NCBI GenBank assembly: GCA_029215795.1
Contig: JARDYH010000004.1
Coordinates: 37,080,001 to 37,144,000 of the forward strand
Reading direction: 5' to 3'
From: Anniella stebbinsi
Lineage: Eukaryota > Chordata > Lepidosauria > Squamata > Anniellidae
Length of the DNA stretch: 64,000 bases
The position numbers were made by a program, and so were the translations under genes. Within the stretch, counting starts at the first letter, position 1; the number at the start of each line of letters is the position of its first letter. This document shows positions 32,790 through 43,809 of the stretch, in pieces. The notes under the pieces were generated by a model. That model searched no databases and was not told the origin of the DNA. It saw nothing but the letters and a program-made list of their open reading frames with translations.

Positions 32790-33735
32790 GGTTTTTATCT
32801 TCATAACTCCCTAGTCACTGCACCTATCCTCCCGAAAGTCAGCAGGTTTCTTGCTTTGGGATGCCTCTATGAAAGTTCCCCCCAAAAAACTGGGAGCAGA
32901 AGCTAATCAGCTCCCATTCCCAAGTTAGAGTACTCCCATTCTACATTAATGACTGTGCTATTCCTCTGAAACTTTGCAGTGTTTGTATATAGAACACCTC
33001 CAGTCTGTCTGTCATTTTCAGAACAATGTTCCACAAGGAACATAGGGGCATATGTTCATCCTGCTCAAAATGTCAATTATGCTCTTACACAACCCCCCTG
33101 CAACTATTCTGAAATTTGCCAGGCTTGATTCCTTTAGAAGTGGGTAACTATGCCTGCAATTTTGATCCAATTCCACCCCTGCACCTAATTGTTTGAGATT
33201 TGGTAGTTGTAAACCTCTTCTGAGAAATGTGTATGCTTGCAAATATCATCCAATTCTGACTTAGAGATAAAAATACAGCCATTTTGGTATTGCTCATGAT
33301 AGTCAATAGGAAGCTTTTCCAAACTTCGGTTCCAGTCTGGTATTGAGTTGAAGTAGACTGACTCTGAAATAGTTTGCAGAGAAGCAAGTCATTTTATGAA
33401 ATACCAAATCAGGGTCCAGGACAATGTTGGTAGCTTATGTACTACCCTATTTCAGAAACTATTTTGGCACTTTTGATAGTATGGAGTTTGGAGCTTTGGA
33501 CTGACATCTTGTTTCAGTTTGGATCTGAAGCAGAGCATCATTTTCATTCATTTTCTGAATCTTCAGATGTCTCTTCATTAACTACAATGTAATAATGGCT
33601 GTAACTTTTTTTTATTTTTTACCAAATTGGATGAAAATTGCAAGCATAAAGGGCACTTCTGAAGGAATGAGGCAAATTAATGCAGGGTGCTTTGTGCAAG
33701 GAGCCTTTTGTGCAAGGTGTCTGAGGTATTATTAA
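32790..33735. mobile_element. Possible old family C/D-like element
   Basis: Composition and phrases resemble the interiors of families C and D: GTTTTTATCTTCATAACTCC near 32790, AATTTTGATCCAATTCCACC near 33156, GGCTGTAACTTTTTTTTATT and ACCAAATTGGATGAAAATTG near 33597-33640. No ends or target duplication identified. Could equally be unrelated AT-rich DNA. Confidence 0.3.
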
Positions 33736-34064
33736 GGGAACACCTCTAACTTTATTTATTTAAAACATGTATGCCCCACCTGTCCTGCATAAAGCTCAGT
33801 TGGAGGTGGAATAGGATAAACATTTGCATACTAGTCTGTAGTGAGGGTATATAACAATTTTATATAACATGCCTAAGTATAATATATGAGGCAGTACAAG
33901 AAATCTGATATGAACCACAGAAATGTTTGCACATTTTGAAGCAAGAGCAGAGTGATGAGGGAGTAAAGGAAGTAAAATTAGATTGAGGAGTGAGGATGGA
34001 TAAAGTAAGAGCTATAATACAATTCCAGAGTTCCTTTAGGGGTCTCAGCTTTCAGAATGAGCAT
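33736..34064. other. Unrecognised stretch with LINE-tail-like word
   Basis: TTTATTTATTTAAAACATGTA..GCCCCACCTG near 33750-33785 resembles a LINE 3' tail in minus orientation. Nothing else recognised. Confidence 0.35.
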
Positions 34065-34922
34065 GATCTTTAAAAAGTCATAGAAAATCGAGGGTTTGAG
34101 CAATTGCTCTGATTTTTTTCCACAAATGACCAGCCAGATCCCATCTTCAATGTTCCACAAGTTTCAAGTTTTTATCTTTAAAAATGAAGAAGTTACAGTG
34201 GGGGGTGGGGCTTTTGGGGGACCCCCAATAACTTTTTAATTTGAAAAGATAGAGACATGAAACTTTTTGGACATTGCAGATTGGATCTTGCTAGTCCTGG
34301 CTCCCCAAGTTTCATGTCATTAACATTTCAAATAAAAAAGTTATGCATGCATTTCCCCCAATGCAAACCTATGGGGAAAAAAGCAGACAACAAGATGACA
34401 ACAGGGAGGCCCGGTCAACAAGCTGTGTCAATAAAGTTGCACGAACTTTAATAAATCAATATAAAATCAAGAGTTGGAGGGATCAATCTCAAATTTCATA
34501 CACATATCTATCACATATTGCTACACATATGTGCCAAATTTCAGATCAATCCCTCCACCCCTGTATTTTATATGAATTTTGAACGATCATACAACTTTTT
34601 GACAGGTCTGAATGAACACACATGGCGAGCTGTCATTCTGACCTGTCAGAACTTAAACTTTCTTTAATAAATTCATATAAAATCGAGGGTTGGAGGGATC
34701 GATCTCAAATTTCATAAACTTACTTAGGCATACTGAAGTTATAGGCATTTTTTCTTTAAAAAATCAGCTCTATAGGACACATTTGGGCTGCAAATTAAAT
34801 ATCGGATTTCCGATAATTATCGTGAAGATGATATGATTAACCTACAATATAATCCGATCCATTTTTTTAAAGTGATTTCTAATAACGATACGAGATAATA
34901 ATTTCGGGCGTGCACATCCCTA
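34065..34922. mobile_element. Family C hAT-like element, 5'-deleted copy
   Basis: Aligns with 56920-57837: AAAATCGAGGGTTTGAGCAA, ACCAGCCAGA(T/A)CCCATCTTCA, GGGGTGGGGCTTTTGGGGGA, GACATGAAACTTTTTGGACA, AACAGGGAGGCCCGGTCAAC, and the right end GGGCGTGCACATCCCTA. The left terminal 150 bp present at 56775 is missing. Non-coding; frames at 34257-34582 are chance. Confidence 0.85.
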
Positions 34923-35111
34923 GTTGGAACCCCACATTGGTAGAAGCACATAAAACAGTAGTTCCAGCAGCAAATCTGTGGTACAGTGTTTGTGGCTATA
35001 CAGCTGTGGTATCACAGGGCAAGAAACCTGCAGTATTAGAAAGGTACTTGCAGGGGCCTCTGGTAAAATGTGTCCTATTAGAACGTGGATCTTACAATCA
35101 CAATAACCCCT

Positions 35112-35261
35112 CCTCCCCCTCCCCTTGCAGAGTTTAGAGAAATGAAAGCAAAAGTTGCTATTTGGAGCCATAAGGTCTGTGGGTGTGTATTGTAACTGAA
35201 ATGTGAATCAGTAAATGAAGCCTCATTCTGGAGTGGCTTCAGTTCTGTTGGCTTCAGAGGG
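35112..35261 (-). repeat. Interspersed repeat, inverted partner of 31643-31786
   Basis: Reverse-complement relative of 31643-31786 (see landmarks there). It starts 190 bp after the end of family C copy 34065-34922. Confidence 0.6.
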
Positions 35262-36950
35262 AAGCCCACTCCATCTTTAGACCCAATGGAACTGGACCGA
35301 TGCAGACTCTTTTGCTTAGACTTCAGACTGTCTGAATGTGGTGTTCATCCCTATTCTGAAACATTTTCCCCCTCTGAATGCTCCTACTTAAGGGCACTTT
35401 GTTTATGAATTTAGAATAGAACTTACTGGTAGTGTTTTGAGGAAATGGAGGCACAGTATACTGAATGACACAAATATTTAGAGGCCATCAATTTAATCTT
35501 TCCATATCCTAAAAATCGATGCCTGTGACCATAGCCATGATCTGTTTGGAAAATCAGACAAGAACTATATTTTCCCAGAACTACATGAATTTGATAAACT
35601 TTCTGCAATTAGAAAATACTCTGCCTTTCTGGATATCCATTTACTTAGAAATGGGAGTGGTGGTTCTGCAGGGTAGCCACACATTGAAGAAAAACTTCAG
35701 TGATGCCCCCTGTCTCAAATTAACTACCACTAAACTGGGGAGTGGGTGGTGGGTGCATTTGTGCTACCCTGAAACCACCAAGAATATCTCCAGCAGTGGA
35801 GCCCACTGCATCATAGCCACTCATAGCTTTCCATTCAGGCGATACAAATGGATGGGGCACAGCTAGGGATGTGCGAATCAGCAAAACCCAAGCTTGCAGA
35901 GGTTCTCTGAATTCCATCTTGAAGGTCAGTCCTGCTCAACTCCTTATTATTCCATAAAGGGGCCATTTACACAAAATTGCAGGTGCAAAAGGTTTTTTTG
36001 GGTTACCCTGGTGGAGTGGGGGGGGGGTCCACACAGGAAATAAGGTCCCTGGATCTTTGAAGTTGCCCACCCCAATCTAAAGCCAATTAAAATGGATCTT
36101 GGTGAAAATTATATAACCTGTAAATTGACCTTCATCAAATATTCTTTATCACAGCTTGTTACAGCCACAGTTTGGCATGGGACAGTTTTGGAAATAACTG
36201 AATCCTGAGCCTGATGGAGGAATTCCAAAACTGAAAGCATGGAGGGAACATGGAGATGAATGCACTGGCTCCACCCCTCCCACTCTACCCTCCCCACATT
36301 GACCAGGAAGAACTGAAGGGAGAGCTCCTAATTCCACAGAGGATGAACATGGTTACAGTTTGGCTTCAGAATCTCTCAAAGAACACGGATGTTGAAAGGG
36401 TTTGGAATGGTGTGTGTGTCCCCGTATCTCCATTTTTCAGTTTTGTCATGCCTGCATAGAACTATGGATAAAGTCTGTTCCATCTCCAAAATTGCATTCC
36501 TGTTCCATTTTTGTTCAATGTGTGCACTAACCATATTTTCACTAATTTTCCTAAAATTGGTAATGATGGCTTATCTGTTATGGTTGTCAGTTGCCTTATG
36601 TTGATATCATGATTCTTTTTTCTTTTATCACTTCGGACTGATGGGAGACAGTTGTTGTTTAGAATTACAATATCTATTTGGGTCAAACATTGCATGTCCT
36701 CCATTTCTGAATCTTGTTGCAAACAAAACACCTAACCTTTTTGTGGAGTCAATCATATACTGTCTTCCTTTAAAGTTGAAACTCTACAAAGCAAAATAAT
36801 AACAAACAAATAAATGCATACTAAAACCTTAAAACAACTTTTAAAATCACAGTGTCAATTTAAAAAGCCAAATTAAAAAGATGATGTGATTTTTGAAACT
36901 ACTATTAACACTAATAGTAGTAGCAATAATAGTATGATGTTTTATTATAT
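35262..36950. other. Mostly unrecognised DNA
   Basis: TAGGGATGTGCGAATCAGC at about 35862-35881 looks like the start of another TAGGG-type element, but its end is not found. The C/G run near 36021 and short frames at 35519-36604 have no support. Confidence 0.35.
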
Positions 36951-37340
36951 TTCTACCTCTCTGTGGCCCCTTGCAACTGTCTGAAAAACAGGGGGCTGCC
37001 TATAAGGCGGTGGGTTGCCACCGCGATAAGCAAAACCCCAAACTTTTGCTGCTTCAGGTGGTGTGGCCAATCCCGACACAGCAGCAAAAGCATGGGGTTT
37101 CTGGTGTCTGGACCTCCGCCCAGGTGGACGGCAACCAATCAGGGATCACCATCCACCCAGCCACACCTCCACCACAATTCTGGAGCAAGGATAGAAGGCA
37201 GATGCGCTGTACTAGCCTTGCTCCTGACAAAGAAGTTGGGGTAAGTCCCCAACTTTTTTGCTTTGCAGCTTCATGGGAAAGCCCTGTGACAGCTGCAAGG
37301 TGGCTGCAGGACTTTCCATGTGTACAGACAGCCCCCAGAT
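36951..37340. other. Possible DNA-element block with short inverted pairs
   Basis: Contains CCCCAAACTTTTGCTGCTTC opposite GCAGCAAAAGCATGGGGTTT (37031-37101), a local imperfect hairpin, and GTTGGGGTAAGTCCCCAAC near 37225-37254. More GC-rich than its flanks. The overlapping 93- and 127-codon plus frames and the 121-codon minus frame shadow each other and show no domain. Confidence 0.35.
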
Positions 37341-38110
37341 TCAAGAGAAAATAACAACAACTTATTGTGTTGTTGTTGTTGATGATGATTTTCCCCCAGC
37401 ATGTTTTCATATTCAACATGCTAAGCCCCCTTTCTCAAGATATTTTTGAACATCACTGCGCTGGTTTTCACAGTCAGGTGAAGGCATTATGTGGGTTTTT
37501 TATCAAGACAGCTGGATAAACTGCCATGCTGATGGAGCAGAAAATGAGCTCAGATGCATTCAGGTTTAAGCAGCATTCTTGGAGTCATTGTAAGGGAAAT
37601 TGGGCAACCAGCCTCAAGTGCAGCTCCCTATCCTTTTGGCCCACTTGGAGGTTTTCAGTGTTTCGTCTCCTTCTCTGCTGAATGATTTCGTTGCCTTTCC
37701 AGAATTCTAATTGCTCCCTTGAAAATGAAGCCTTCTCTCTAAATTAGGAGCTGAGTCCAGAGATCGTCACAAGTCATTCAACACGATGATGGCATTGGGC
37801 ACTGGGGCAGGGGAGGGGGAGAAAAACATTCAGCTGGGAAAAAAAGCTTATTAACAAGGACAGGAAACATAGATATATGTGAGAAATATTTTTTGGACAT
37901 GACTTGTTCTTGCAAGATTTAAGAAAGCACGAGGTTTTCTCTGCATAACATGGATATATAAGGCACCAAAGCTTCACTGGAAGTGTTGCCAAGGCTTACA
38001 CAATGCTCCTGCATGGCAGGAAAGAAGTGTCCTGTCATTGTATTGGAGTGACTCTGGGCCCTGGTTGACACATGAAGCAGAAGGAAGTAAGAGAATCAGG
38101 CAGTGGCTGT
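37341..38110. other. Unrecognised stretch
   Basis: Short GTTGTTGTT/GATGATGAT patch near 37369-37390. Nothing else recognised. Confidence 0.35.
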
Positions 38111-38400
38111 AGGGATGTCATAAGCACCCAATTGGGTCTGGGAGTCTGGCGGACTCCTCCTGCCTGACCTATAATGTTGCATGAATGGCCCAATTACAGC
38201 TGCCATTTGTGCAACATTACTTTTACAGAAACCCCTGAGCCACTGTTTCTATACAAAATGGCGGCTTGCTCTGGGGATGGGCAGCTGCTGGATCTGCTCA
38301 TTGGGCATGCAGCTTCTCAGCGTGTGGGTCTGCAAGCATGCAGAGGCTCAGAGACTGGGTCTGGGGTATGGTGACTGGTGGTTCACTGAACACCCAGAGT
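38111..38400. mobile_element. Family I element, copy 3
   Basis: TAGGGATGTCATAAGCACCC left end; interior GGCCCAATTACAGCTGCCATTT and ACAAAATGGCGGCTTGCTC as in 21483-21862; GTGGTTCACTGAACACCC on the right. The right terminus is not cleanly defined. Confidence 0.5.
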
Positions 38401-38798
38401 AACTGGAAAGTAGTAAGTCCTTCCATTCTCAGGTGGCTGATGGATTGCCTCACTTCATGGTGTAGGTACCATTTCCGAATGTGAGAAAGGTTGTGTTCCA
38501 TCCCATGCTGTGCTTAGGAGATTGTCACACATGTACAAATTGGACTTGGAACCCAAATACCTGAAGGTTGAAGGAATGCCTCCTTCCATACTATCTTGCC
38601 CCTGTATTGAGTTCTTTAGAGGAGGCTCCTTTTCTGAGTATAATCAGTGGGAGAAATACACTATGCATTTACAAAGGAGAGGGTCTTCTTTGCTTTGGAA
38701 TGCCCCCCCCCCCAAGAAAATCTGATTGGCGCAGACTCGTTTTCCTGTGAGCACCAAATTAAAACATTCATTTTGCCTAGGCATATTAACATTTTAAC

Positions 38799-38838
<40 letters not shown>

Positions 38839-39051
38839 TAGATATAAGATCATTACATTTTTGTTTGGTCTGCTTGTTAAAGACTTATGGTTGCTTCTTA
38901 ACCCCCTTTTTTGTGTGTGTTTTAATTTGTAATGGTATGGTTTTACATTGGATTGTTCTCTTAAAATGTGGTGCCAGCTCCAAGATTGGGAGTTAGGGGT
39001 CTCAGGCAAGATGCCTTCAGTAGGGTTCACCTTCTTACTGTTATCACTATG
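38401..39051. other. Unrecognised stretch with (GA)n
   Basis: Contains (GA)n at 38802-38836 (about 17 units) and a C run near 38704. The flanking GCACCAAATTAAAACATTCA / TAGGCATATTAACATTTTAA words resemble the LINE 3' region. No gene recognised. Confidence 0.5.
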
Positions 39052-39196
39052 CTTGTGCAACCCATTCTGCAACCCATTCTGCATTACACTGGTGTAACCC
39101 ATTGTGCAACCGGTTGTGCATTATTATGTGCAACTTGCTGTGTAACAGGTTATGCAACCAGTTGTGCAAGTGTAATACACAACTGGTTGCACAATG
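39052..39196. repeat. Degenerate 12-bp minisatellite with hairpin
   Basis: About a dozen imperfect units of the form (T/G)GCAACC(C/A)(A/G)TT(C/G)TG in changing orientation. The last part forms a perfect 14-bp stem (39153-39166 with 39178-39191) with an 11-base loop. Frames here read Cys/Asn/Leu-rich in both directions, an effect of the repeat. Confidence 0.8.
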
Positions 39197-39261
39197 GAGT
39201 TTCGGTGGAGCTCCACCAGTGGTGTTTGAGTTTACTGAATGCCACTGTTGGATTCTGTCCA

Positions 39262-39400
39262 TCTGTGTGGTGCAGCGGCCAGAGTGTTGGACTGGAAATT
39301 GGGAGATCCAGGTTCTAGTCCCCACTTGGCCGTTGAAGCTCACTGGGTGACTTTGGGCCATTCACAGACTCTCAGCCCAACCTACTTCAAAGGGTTGTCA
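39262..39400 (+). mobile_element. tRNA-derived SINE with MIR-like core, plus strand
   Basis: Head GTGTGGTGCAGCGGCCAGAG (box A region), GGTTCTAGTCCCC (box B region), core AAGCTCACTGGGTGACTTTG and GGCCATTCACAGACTCTCAG, then CCAACCTACTTCAAAGGGTT. Reverse-strand relative at 24045-24290. Box A is changed (GCAGCGGCC for GTAGTGGTT), so promoter activity is doubtful. Confidence 0.8.
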
Positions 39401-40139
39401 TCCTTTCTCAATCATTTTCCCACCCGCTGTTTCTCCACTCCAAATCACCCCCACTGCTCCCCCCCCCCATTTTTTCTCTCAAGACATGAATTTGGCTCAT
39501 CAGAGTGGTTAGTTAAACTCTGAGTGGTGGTTGTTTTTTTTCATTTGATATGTCTTTCCTTACATAGCAAGTAGATAAATAGCAGGAATGAAAAGCATCT
39601 CAAGAGTGTAAATACATCCTTAAAAGATTAGGGGTTTATGGTTTGAGAGCTCACAAGTACATAGAGGAATTCTCCCCAGCATTACGTGGAGTGTTTGGTT
39701 CTATTAAAATCAATTGTTTTCTGTCTTTCTGTTTTTTTTAACAGGAAATGCAATGATGCTTAAAATAGTATATATATATATAGGTAAATCCCATTTTGGG
39801 AAGGGTGTAATCTCCAAAAAAGGCCTTAATTCAGATTCAATTAATTGAATCATCAATTAATTGATGATTCTATTAGCTTTGAAAGTGAAAACCAGAAATT
39901 TGGGAGGGGTAGGGGTGCTGAATCCATGACCCCTCTCCCAGTGGGGCTGTGTTTGATTCCAGATCCAGTTTCAAGAACTGTGCATGCAATCCTGACTGCT
40001 TGCTAGATGCAGAAAACCATTAAAACACACACACATACACACACCTGTGCATGGGTTTTTTTTAACCTGTTTTGCATAGATGTTGGGTGGTGTGTGTGAT
40101 GTTAATTGGAATTTGATTATTAGTGGATTTCCCAGAGCT
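39401..40139. other. Unrecognised stretch with perfect palindrome
   Basis: Holds a perfect 24-bp palindrome at 39847-39870 (centre CAATTAATTG). A (TA)n tract near 39770-39782 and a short (AC)n near 40026-40042. No gene recognised. Confidence 0.5.
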
Positions 40140-40605
40140 GTAGTTAAATTACATGGCTTGGGACTGCAATACCTGACAGAATGCCTCTCCTGAACTAAAC
40201 ATAACCAAAGACTATGATCAACATCTGGCCCACTCCAAGTGCCTTCTCTGAGGAAGGCTTGGAGGGTGGTGACAAGAAAGAGGGCCTTCTCTGTGGTGGC
40301 CCTCTGACTATGGAATGAGCACCCTACTCAGGCCCACCTGGTGCCAACACTGTCATCTTTTTGGTACCAGGTCAAGATGGCCCTCTACTCCCAGGAATAG
40401 AATGGGGCATTTATAGCAGTAATTTAAACAGATCTAGTACTTTATTGAAACTGTTTTTAATTATTTAGATGTAAATTATTATGCTGTACTTTTATATTGT
40501 ACTTTCTTATTTTATGAATTGTTGTAAACAGCCCATAAAGCTTCATCTATTGGGTGGTATAGAAATGAAATGAAATGAAATAAATAAGTTTGGTCACATT
40601 TGGCA
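40140..40605 (+). pseudogene. CR1/L2-like LINE 3' end
   Basis: C-terminal coding remnant with GLGLQYL-like start, KRAFSVVAL.LWNEHP near 40285-40320 and the AHLVPTLSSFWYQVK string near 40340-40375. Then comes the 3' UTR with AGCCCATAAAGCTTCATCTATTGGGT-type words (near 40530) and a GAAAT tandem tail (40563-40585). Strongly 5'-truncated. Not coding. Confidence 0.8.
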
Positions 40606-41224
40606 GGGATTTGTGGATTGGGGCAAGATAGGGATGTCACTAGGAAAACACCCTAAGACACTTTGATTGACCATGCCTGAGATTCTGCTGCTTTAGGGCT
40701 GTGGAACTGTGGGACATGGAGGTCAGGTACAGATGGCCTTTAGGGCTATTCTATCTCATTTACTCAAAATTGTGAGGTACCGAAAGGGAATGAATCAGAA
40801 AAGCCACCTGAAAATCAGTGTCAAGCTTGCCCTATTAGATAGGAAGGTATTTACCTATGGCACAATGGGTTAGTTCATCCCACACATTCTATTCTACTGC
40901 AGATCCGTTGTTTAATCAATAAATTTGGCCCTTATTTAATCCAGCTATGGTGTCACATCTCTTTTTGCCAGCCCAGACTGCAAATATTTATATCCCATGT
41001 CTTTGAACCTAAAAATGGATGGGCATGCAATTTATTCATTTCTTAACCTGATATAGAAGCAATGGAAAGAAAGCAGGGTGACTGGGGACCGGATTAATGC
41101 TGACTATTTGGAGTCTATTCATAGAAACTGCACTGTAGAGGAGGAAGGGATGTCAGGGAGCAATAGCCATTGCTAGAGTGGGGGTGGTTGGATTTTCATA
41201 TGCCATCTGCATTTCATGGATTGT
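40606..41224. other. Unrecognised stretch
   Basis: Nothing recognised. The last 30 bp begin the family F-like segment. Confidence 0.3.
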
Positions 41225-41990
41225 CAGGTGCCTTTAGTTCTGCTCATTGAAGGAATTGGATTTTTTTTTAGAGTTTTCCAAATTTGTGCAAATTCACATT
41301 TGTGAAATTCACCAATCCCTCCCAATATGTTTTAATCACACAAAATGCATATGTCCATGCTTTAGCATGAAATGCACATGGAAGAAATGTACATTTCAGC
41401 AGGTGTTTTTATTTTATGTATTTTTTGAATTTTATGTTCTTTTCTATGACTAAATTTGTATAAAATTCCAGAAAGTTTTAAAAAAAACCCAGTTAGGGAT
41501 GATTAAACTCTCCTGTGTCCTGTTTGCACTCTGATTATTGGACTCCCGACAATTGTCCCACCTCGGCAGCTGTGTGGGGTGAGCCTGGCAAGAGCTCGTG
41601 GCTTTTTTTAAAATCGTGGGTGGAAATATTTACAGAAATTACAAATTGTGCAAATTTGCAGACATAAATATTCCCACCCATGATTTTGCACAAATGTGAT
41701 TTGCACAAAAAAGGCAGGAAATTCTGAGCTTGCCCTACTGGATGCATGCCGAATCAGGCCAGTTCAGGGATCTGTGAGCTGGCCTCCACAGGGCTGAGCT
41801 GGGGAAAACTCATTGAGCTTCACCCCAAAACCAGATTCCTCTGACATCCCTAAAAACAGTCTGCAGAATCTATGCAACCTGGGAAAAACTGATCCACGGT
41901 GGAATCCATGGGTCAGATTCATTGATATGCAAACTCATTCAATTCCACTGCAGATTTCCCTGACATCCCTAGTCCACGTGCTAGCGCTAT
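41225..41990. mobile_element. Family F-like repeat cluster
   Basis: Repeated AAATTTGTGCAAATTCACAT, TTTGCACAAATGTGATTTGC and ACTGGGATGATT-like words. Three CTGACATCCCTA-type right ends (41849 and 41979 are clear) suggest two or more overlapping or nested short elements. Boundaries not resolved. Confidence 0.45.
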
Positions 41991-42944
41991 TGATGTTGCA
42001 CTAGCAGAAACCAATGCCCGTGCAATGGGAAACCCATTGCACTAACAAATGCTATTGATGTTGCATAAACATTGCTTTCCGCTAAAGCACCATCAACAGC
42101 GCTAGTGCACGGACACCCCTGGATCCTTCCCAATGTTAATGTTTGCTTCTTTGTGAGATCCAATTTCATAAAGCCAGCCCTGGCTCATTTCAGATGCTTT
42201 GCCTCCAGGCTCAGCCATGCAGTTTATTTCAAACTCTGTATGGAGAGTGTCTTTGCATGTCTGAGTAGGATTCCACTTTCACTTGAATGAATCTAGCCTA
42301 ATTATGCCATCTCCAGATGGTATGTTTAAAACGTTCCTGGTAATCCTGGCTGTTTTAATGTGAACAGTAGCTTTGCTCACAGCAGTACAGCAACGGCAGA
42401 AGTTGTGAGCATTAGGGATTCTGGCAGGGGGGTGGTAATGGTGGTGAATAAAAATAATAAGCTCGACTTTCATTATCATGCAGACTCATCCTAAAAAGAG
42501 GGCAATCTCTGCAGAAGCCATCCCCAGATGTGCCCTATTATATCAATAGCTTTTGGTGGGGAAATTGGAAAGGCAGCCCATGTAGCAGCGTGTGTGCATG
42601 CTTCTTGCACAAATACACACATACTCACCTTTGATCCTTATGCCATACATTTTCCCAGCCACACTTTACAGGGAGAGGAGAGGGAAGGTAACATGGGTGT
42701 TGCATCCCTATGATGGCGTTCATGCATGGGTGTTGCAGTTTAAGACCAGGGTGTGGGGAGAGTTACAGAATGATACCATTGGGAAATACATACTCAGTAG
42801 ATATATGTCACTGCTTCAGTTTGCTAGTGAAATGATAATGTGTCTGCAAGGAGCATGAGGACCCCTCCTCTCATGCCCTGTCACTGATGATCCCTTAGCA
42901 GTGTTCCACTTCCTGTTTTTGTTCCTGCTGTTGTTTGGGGAGGG
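41991..42944. other. Unrecognised stretch
   Basis: Near 41985-42110 there is an inverted set of GCTAGTGCA / TGCACTAGC and AACATTGCTTTC-type words, perhaps a small foldback. No gene recognised. Confidence 0.35.
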
Positions 42945-43025
42945 TCTTTAGATCGGTGGTGGAGCACATGCTTTACAGGTAGAGGGTCCCAAGTTCAGCC
43001 CTTGACTTTATCAGGTAGCAGATGA
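42945..43025 (+). mobile_element. tRNA-Ala-derived SINE, head only
   Basis: GATCGGTGGTGGAGCACATG, CTTTACAGGTAGAGGGTCCC and AAGTTCAGCCC correspond to the tRNA-like head of the SINE at 43590. The anticodon arm is mutated and the body is missing. Confidence 0.6.
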
Positions 43026-43035
43026 TGAGAAAGCA

Positions 43036-43228
43036 GTGGAGAACTGGTGGCTCTGATTCCGGTAGGGCTGTGAATCCGTTCTAGATTTCAGTTAGAAGCA
43101 GCAAAATTGTAAAAGAGCTATCCAATTTTCTGAGCCCTCTGGCCAAAATAGGTTCAGAACCTTGGATAGTTCCTTCAGAGGTTTGGCTGGTTCAGTCTGA
43201 AATACAGAATGGATTCACAGCCCATTAA
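43036..43228. mobile_element. Family H palindromic MITE, copy 3
   Basis: Left arm GTGAATCCGTTCTAGATTTC, centre AAAATAGGTTCAGAACCTTG, right arm GGTTCAGTCTGAAATACAGA and ATGGATTCACAGCCC. Follows the SINE head immediately. Confidence 0.65.
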
Positions 43229-43589
43229 GCACTTGTTAATTGGAGGATAATAATCATTTGTGTACATTCAACATAAAAATTAGCCCACAATCATAAAAGG
43301 AAGAAATGTGTGTATACTAAACCTGTGCAAAATCATAACGTTTCGCCAATGAAGGACACACTGAAATGGAACGAAACTGGACGAAGCATCTAGTGAATAA
43401 TTTCTTTATACTGATCTGTTTCCATCAACAATTACTCAGGGGGGATTTATCTTGCTTAAAATGCTGGGAATGTGAATCAGCAATAGTCAATAATGCTAGG
43501 CAGAAGAGATGTGGTTTGTTCCTTCCCTAACTGTAAACATGTTTGGAAGAAACAGGGAGTTGGATGTGTATTAAGTGTAAGATCAGGAG
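43229..43589. other. Unrecognised stretch
   Basis: No gene recognised. AACGTTTCGCC and GAACGAAACTGGACGAAGC words (43340-43390) hint at another short element of unclear class. Confidence 0.35.
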
Positions 43590-43785
43590 AGGGCCCATAG
43601 CTCAGTGGTAGAGTACCTGCTTTGCATGCAGAAAGTCCCAGGTTCAATCCTTGGCATCTCCAGGTAGGGCTTGGAATAACTCCCACCTGAGATTGGGAGG
43701 GGGACATGACCAGTTAGTTTTGACAACACTTGGACTAGAGGGACCAATGGTCTGGCTCAGAATATGGCAGCTTCCTATGATTCTC
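43590..43785 (+). mobile_element. tRNA-Ala-derived SINE, full copy
   Basis: The tRNA-like head (43590-43661) has box A TAGCTCAGTGGTAGAG, an anticodon arm with loop TTTGCAT (anticodon TGC, Ala) and box B GGTTCAATCC. The body follows with CCCACCTGAGATTGGG, then the conserved tail TGGTCTGGCTCAGAATATGG and CAGCTTCCTATG. The acceptor stem does not pair (GGGCCCA against CATCTCC), so this is not a working tRNA. Relatives on the minus strand at 15284-15485 and 50862-51035. Confidence 0.85.
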
Positions 43786-43809
43786 AGGATTCTCTTCCTC
43801 TCTAGGATT

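Noticed and set aside
36963..37419. 127-codon plus and 121-codon minus frames
   Set aside because: Opposing frames shadow each other; no motif recognised; local inverted words suggest a DNA element instead.
39052..39196. CRISPR-like array
   Set aside because: Units are about 12 bp, degenerate, in mixed orientation and without spacers; the host is a eukaryote.
43590..43661. tRNA-Ala (TGC) gene
   Set aside because: Acceptor stem does not pair and the sequence continues into a SINE body present elsewhere on both strands; it is the SINE head.
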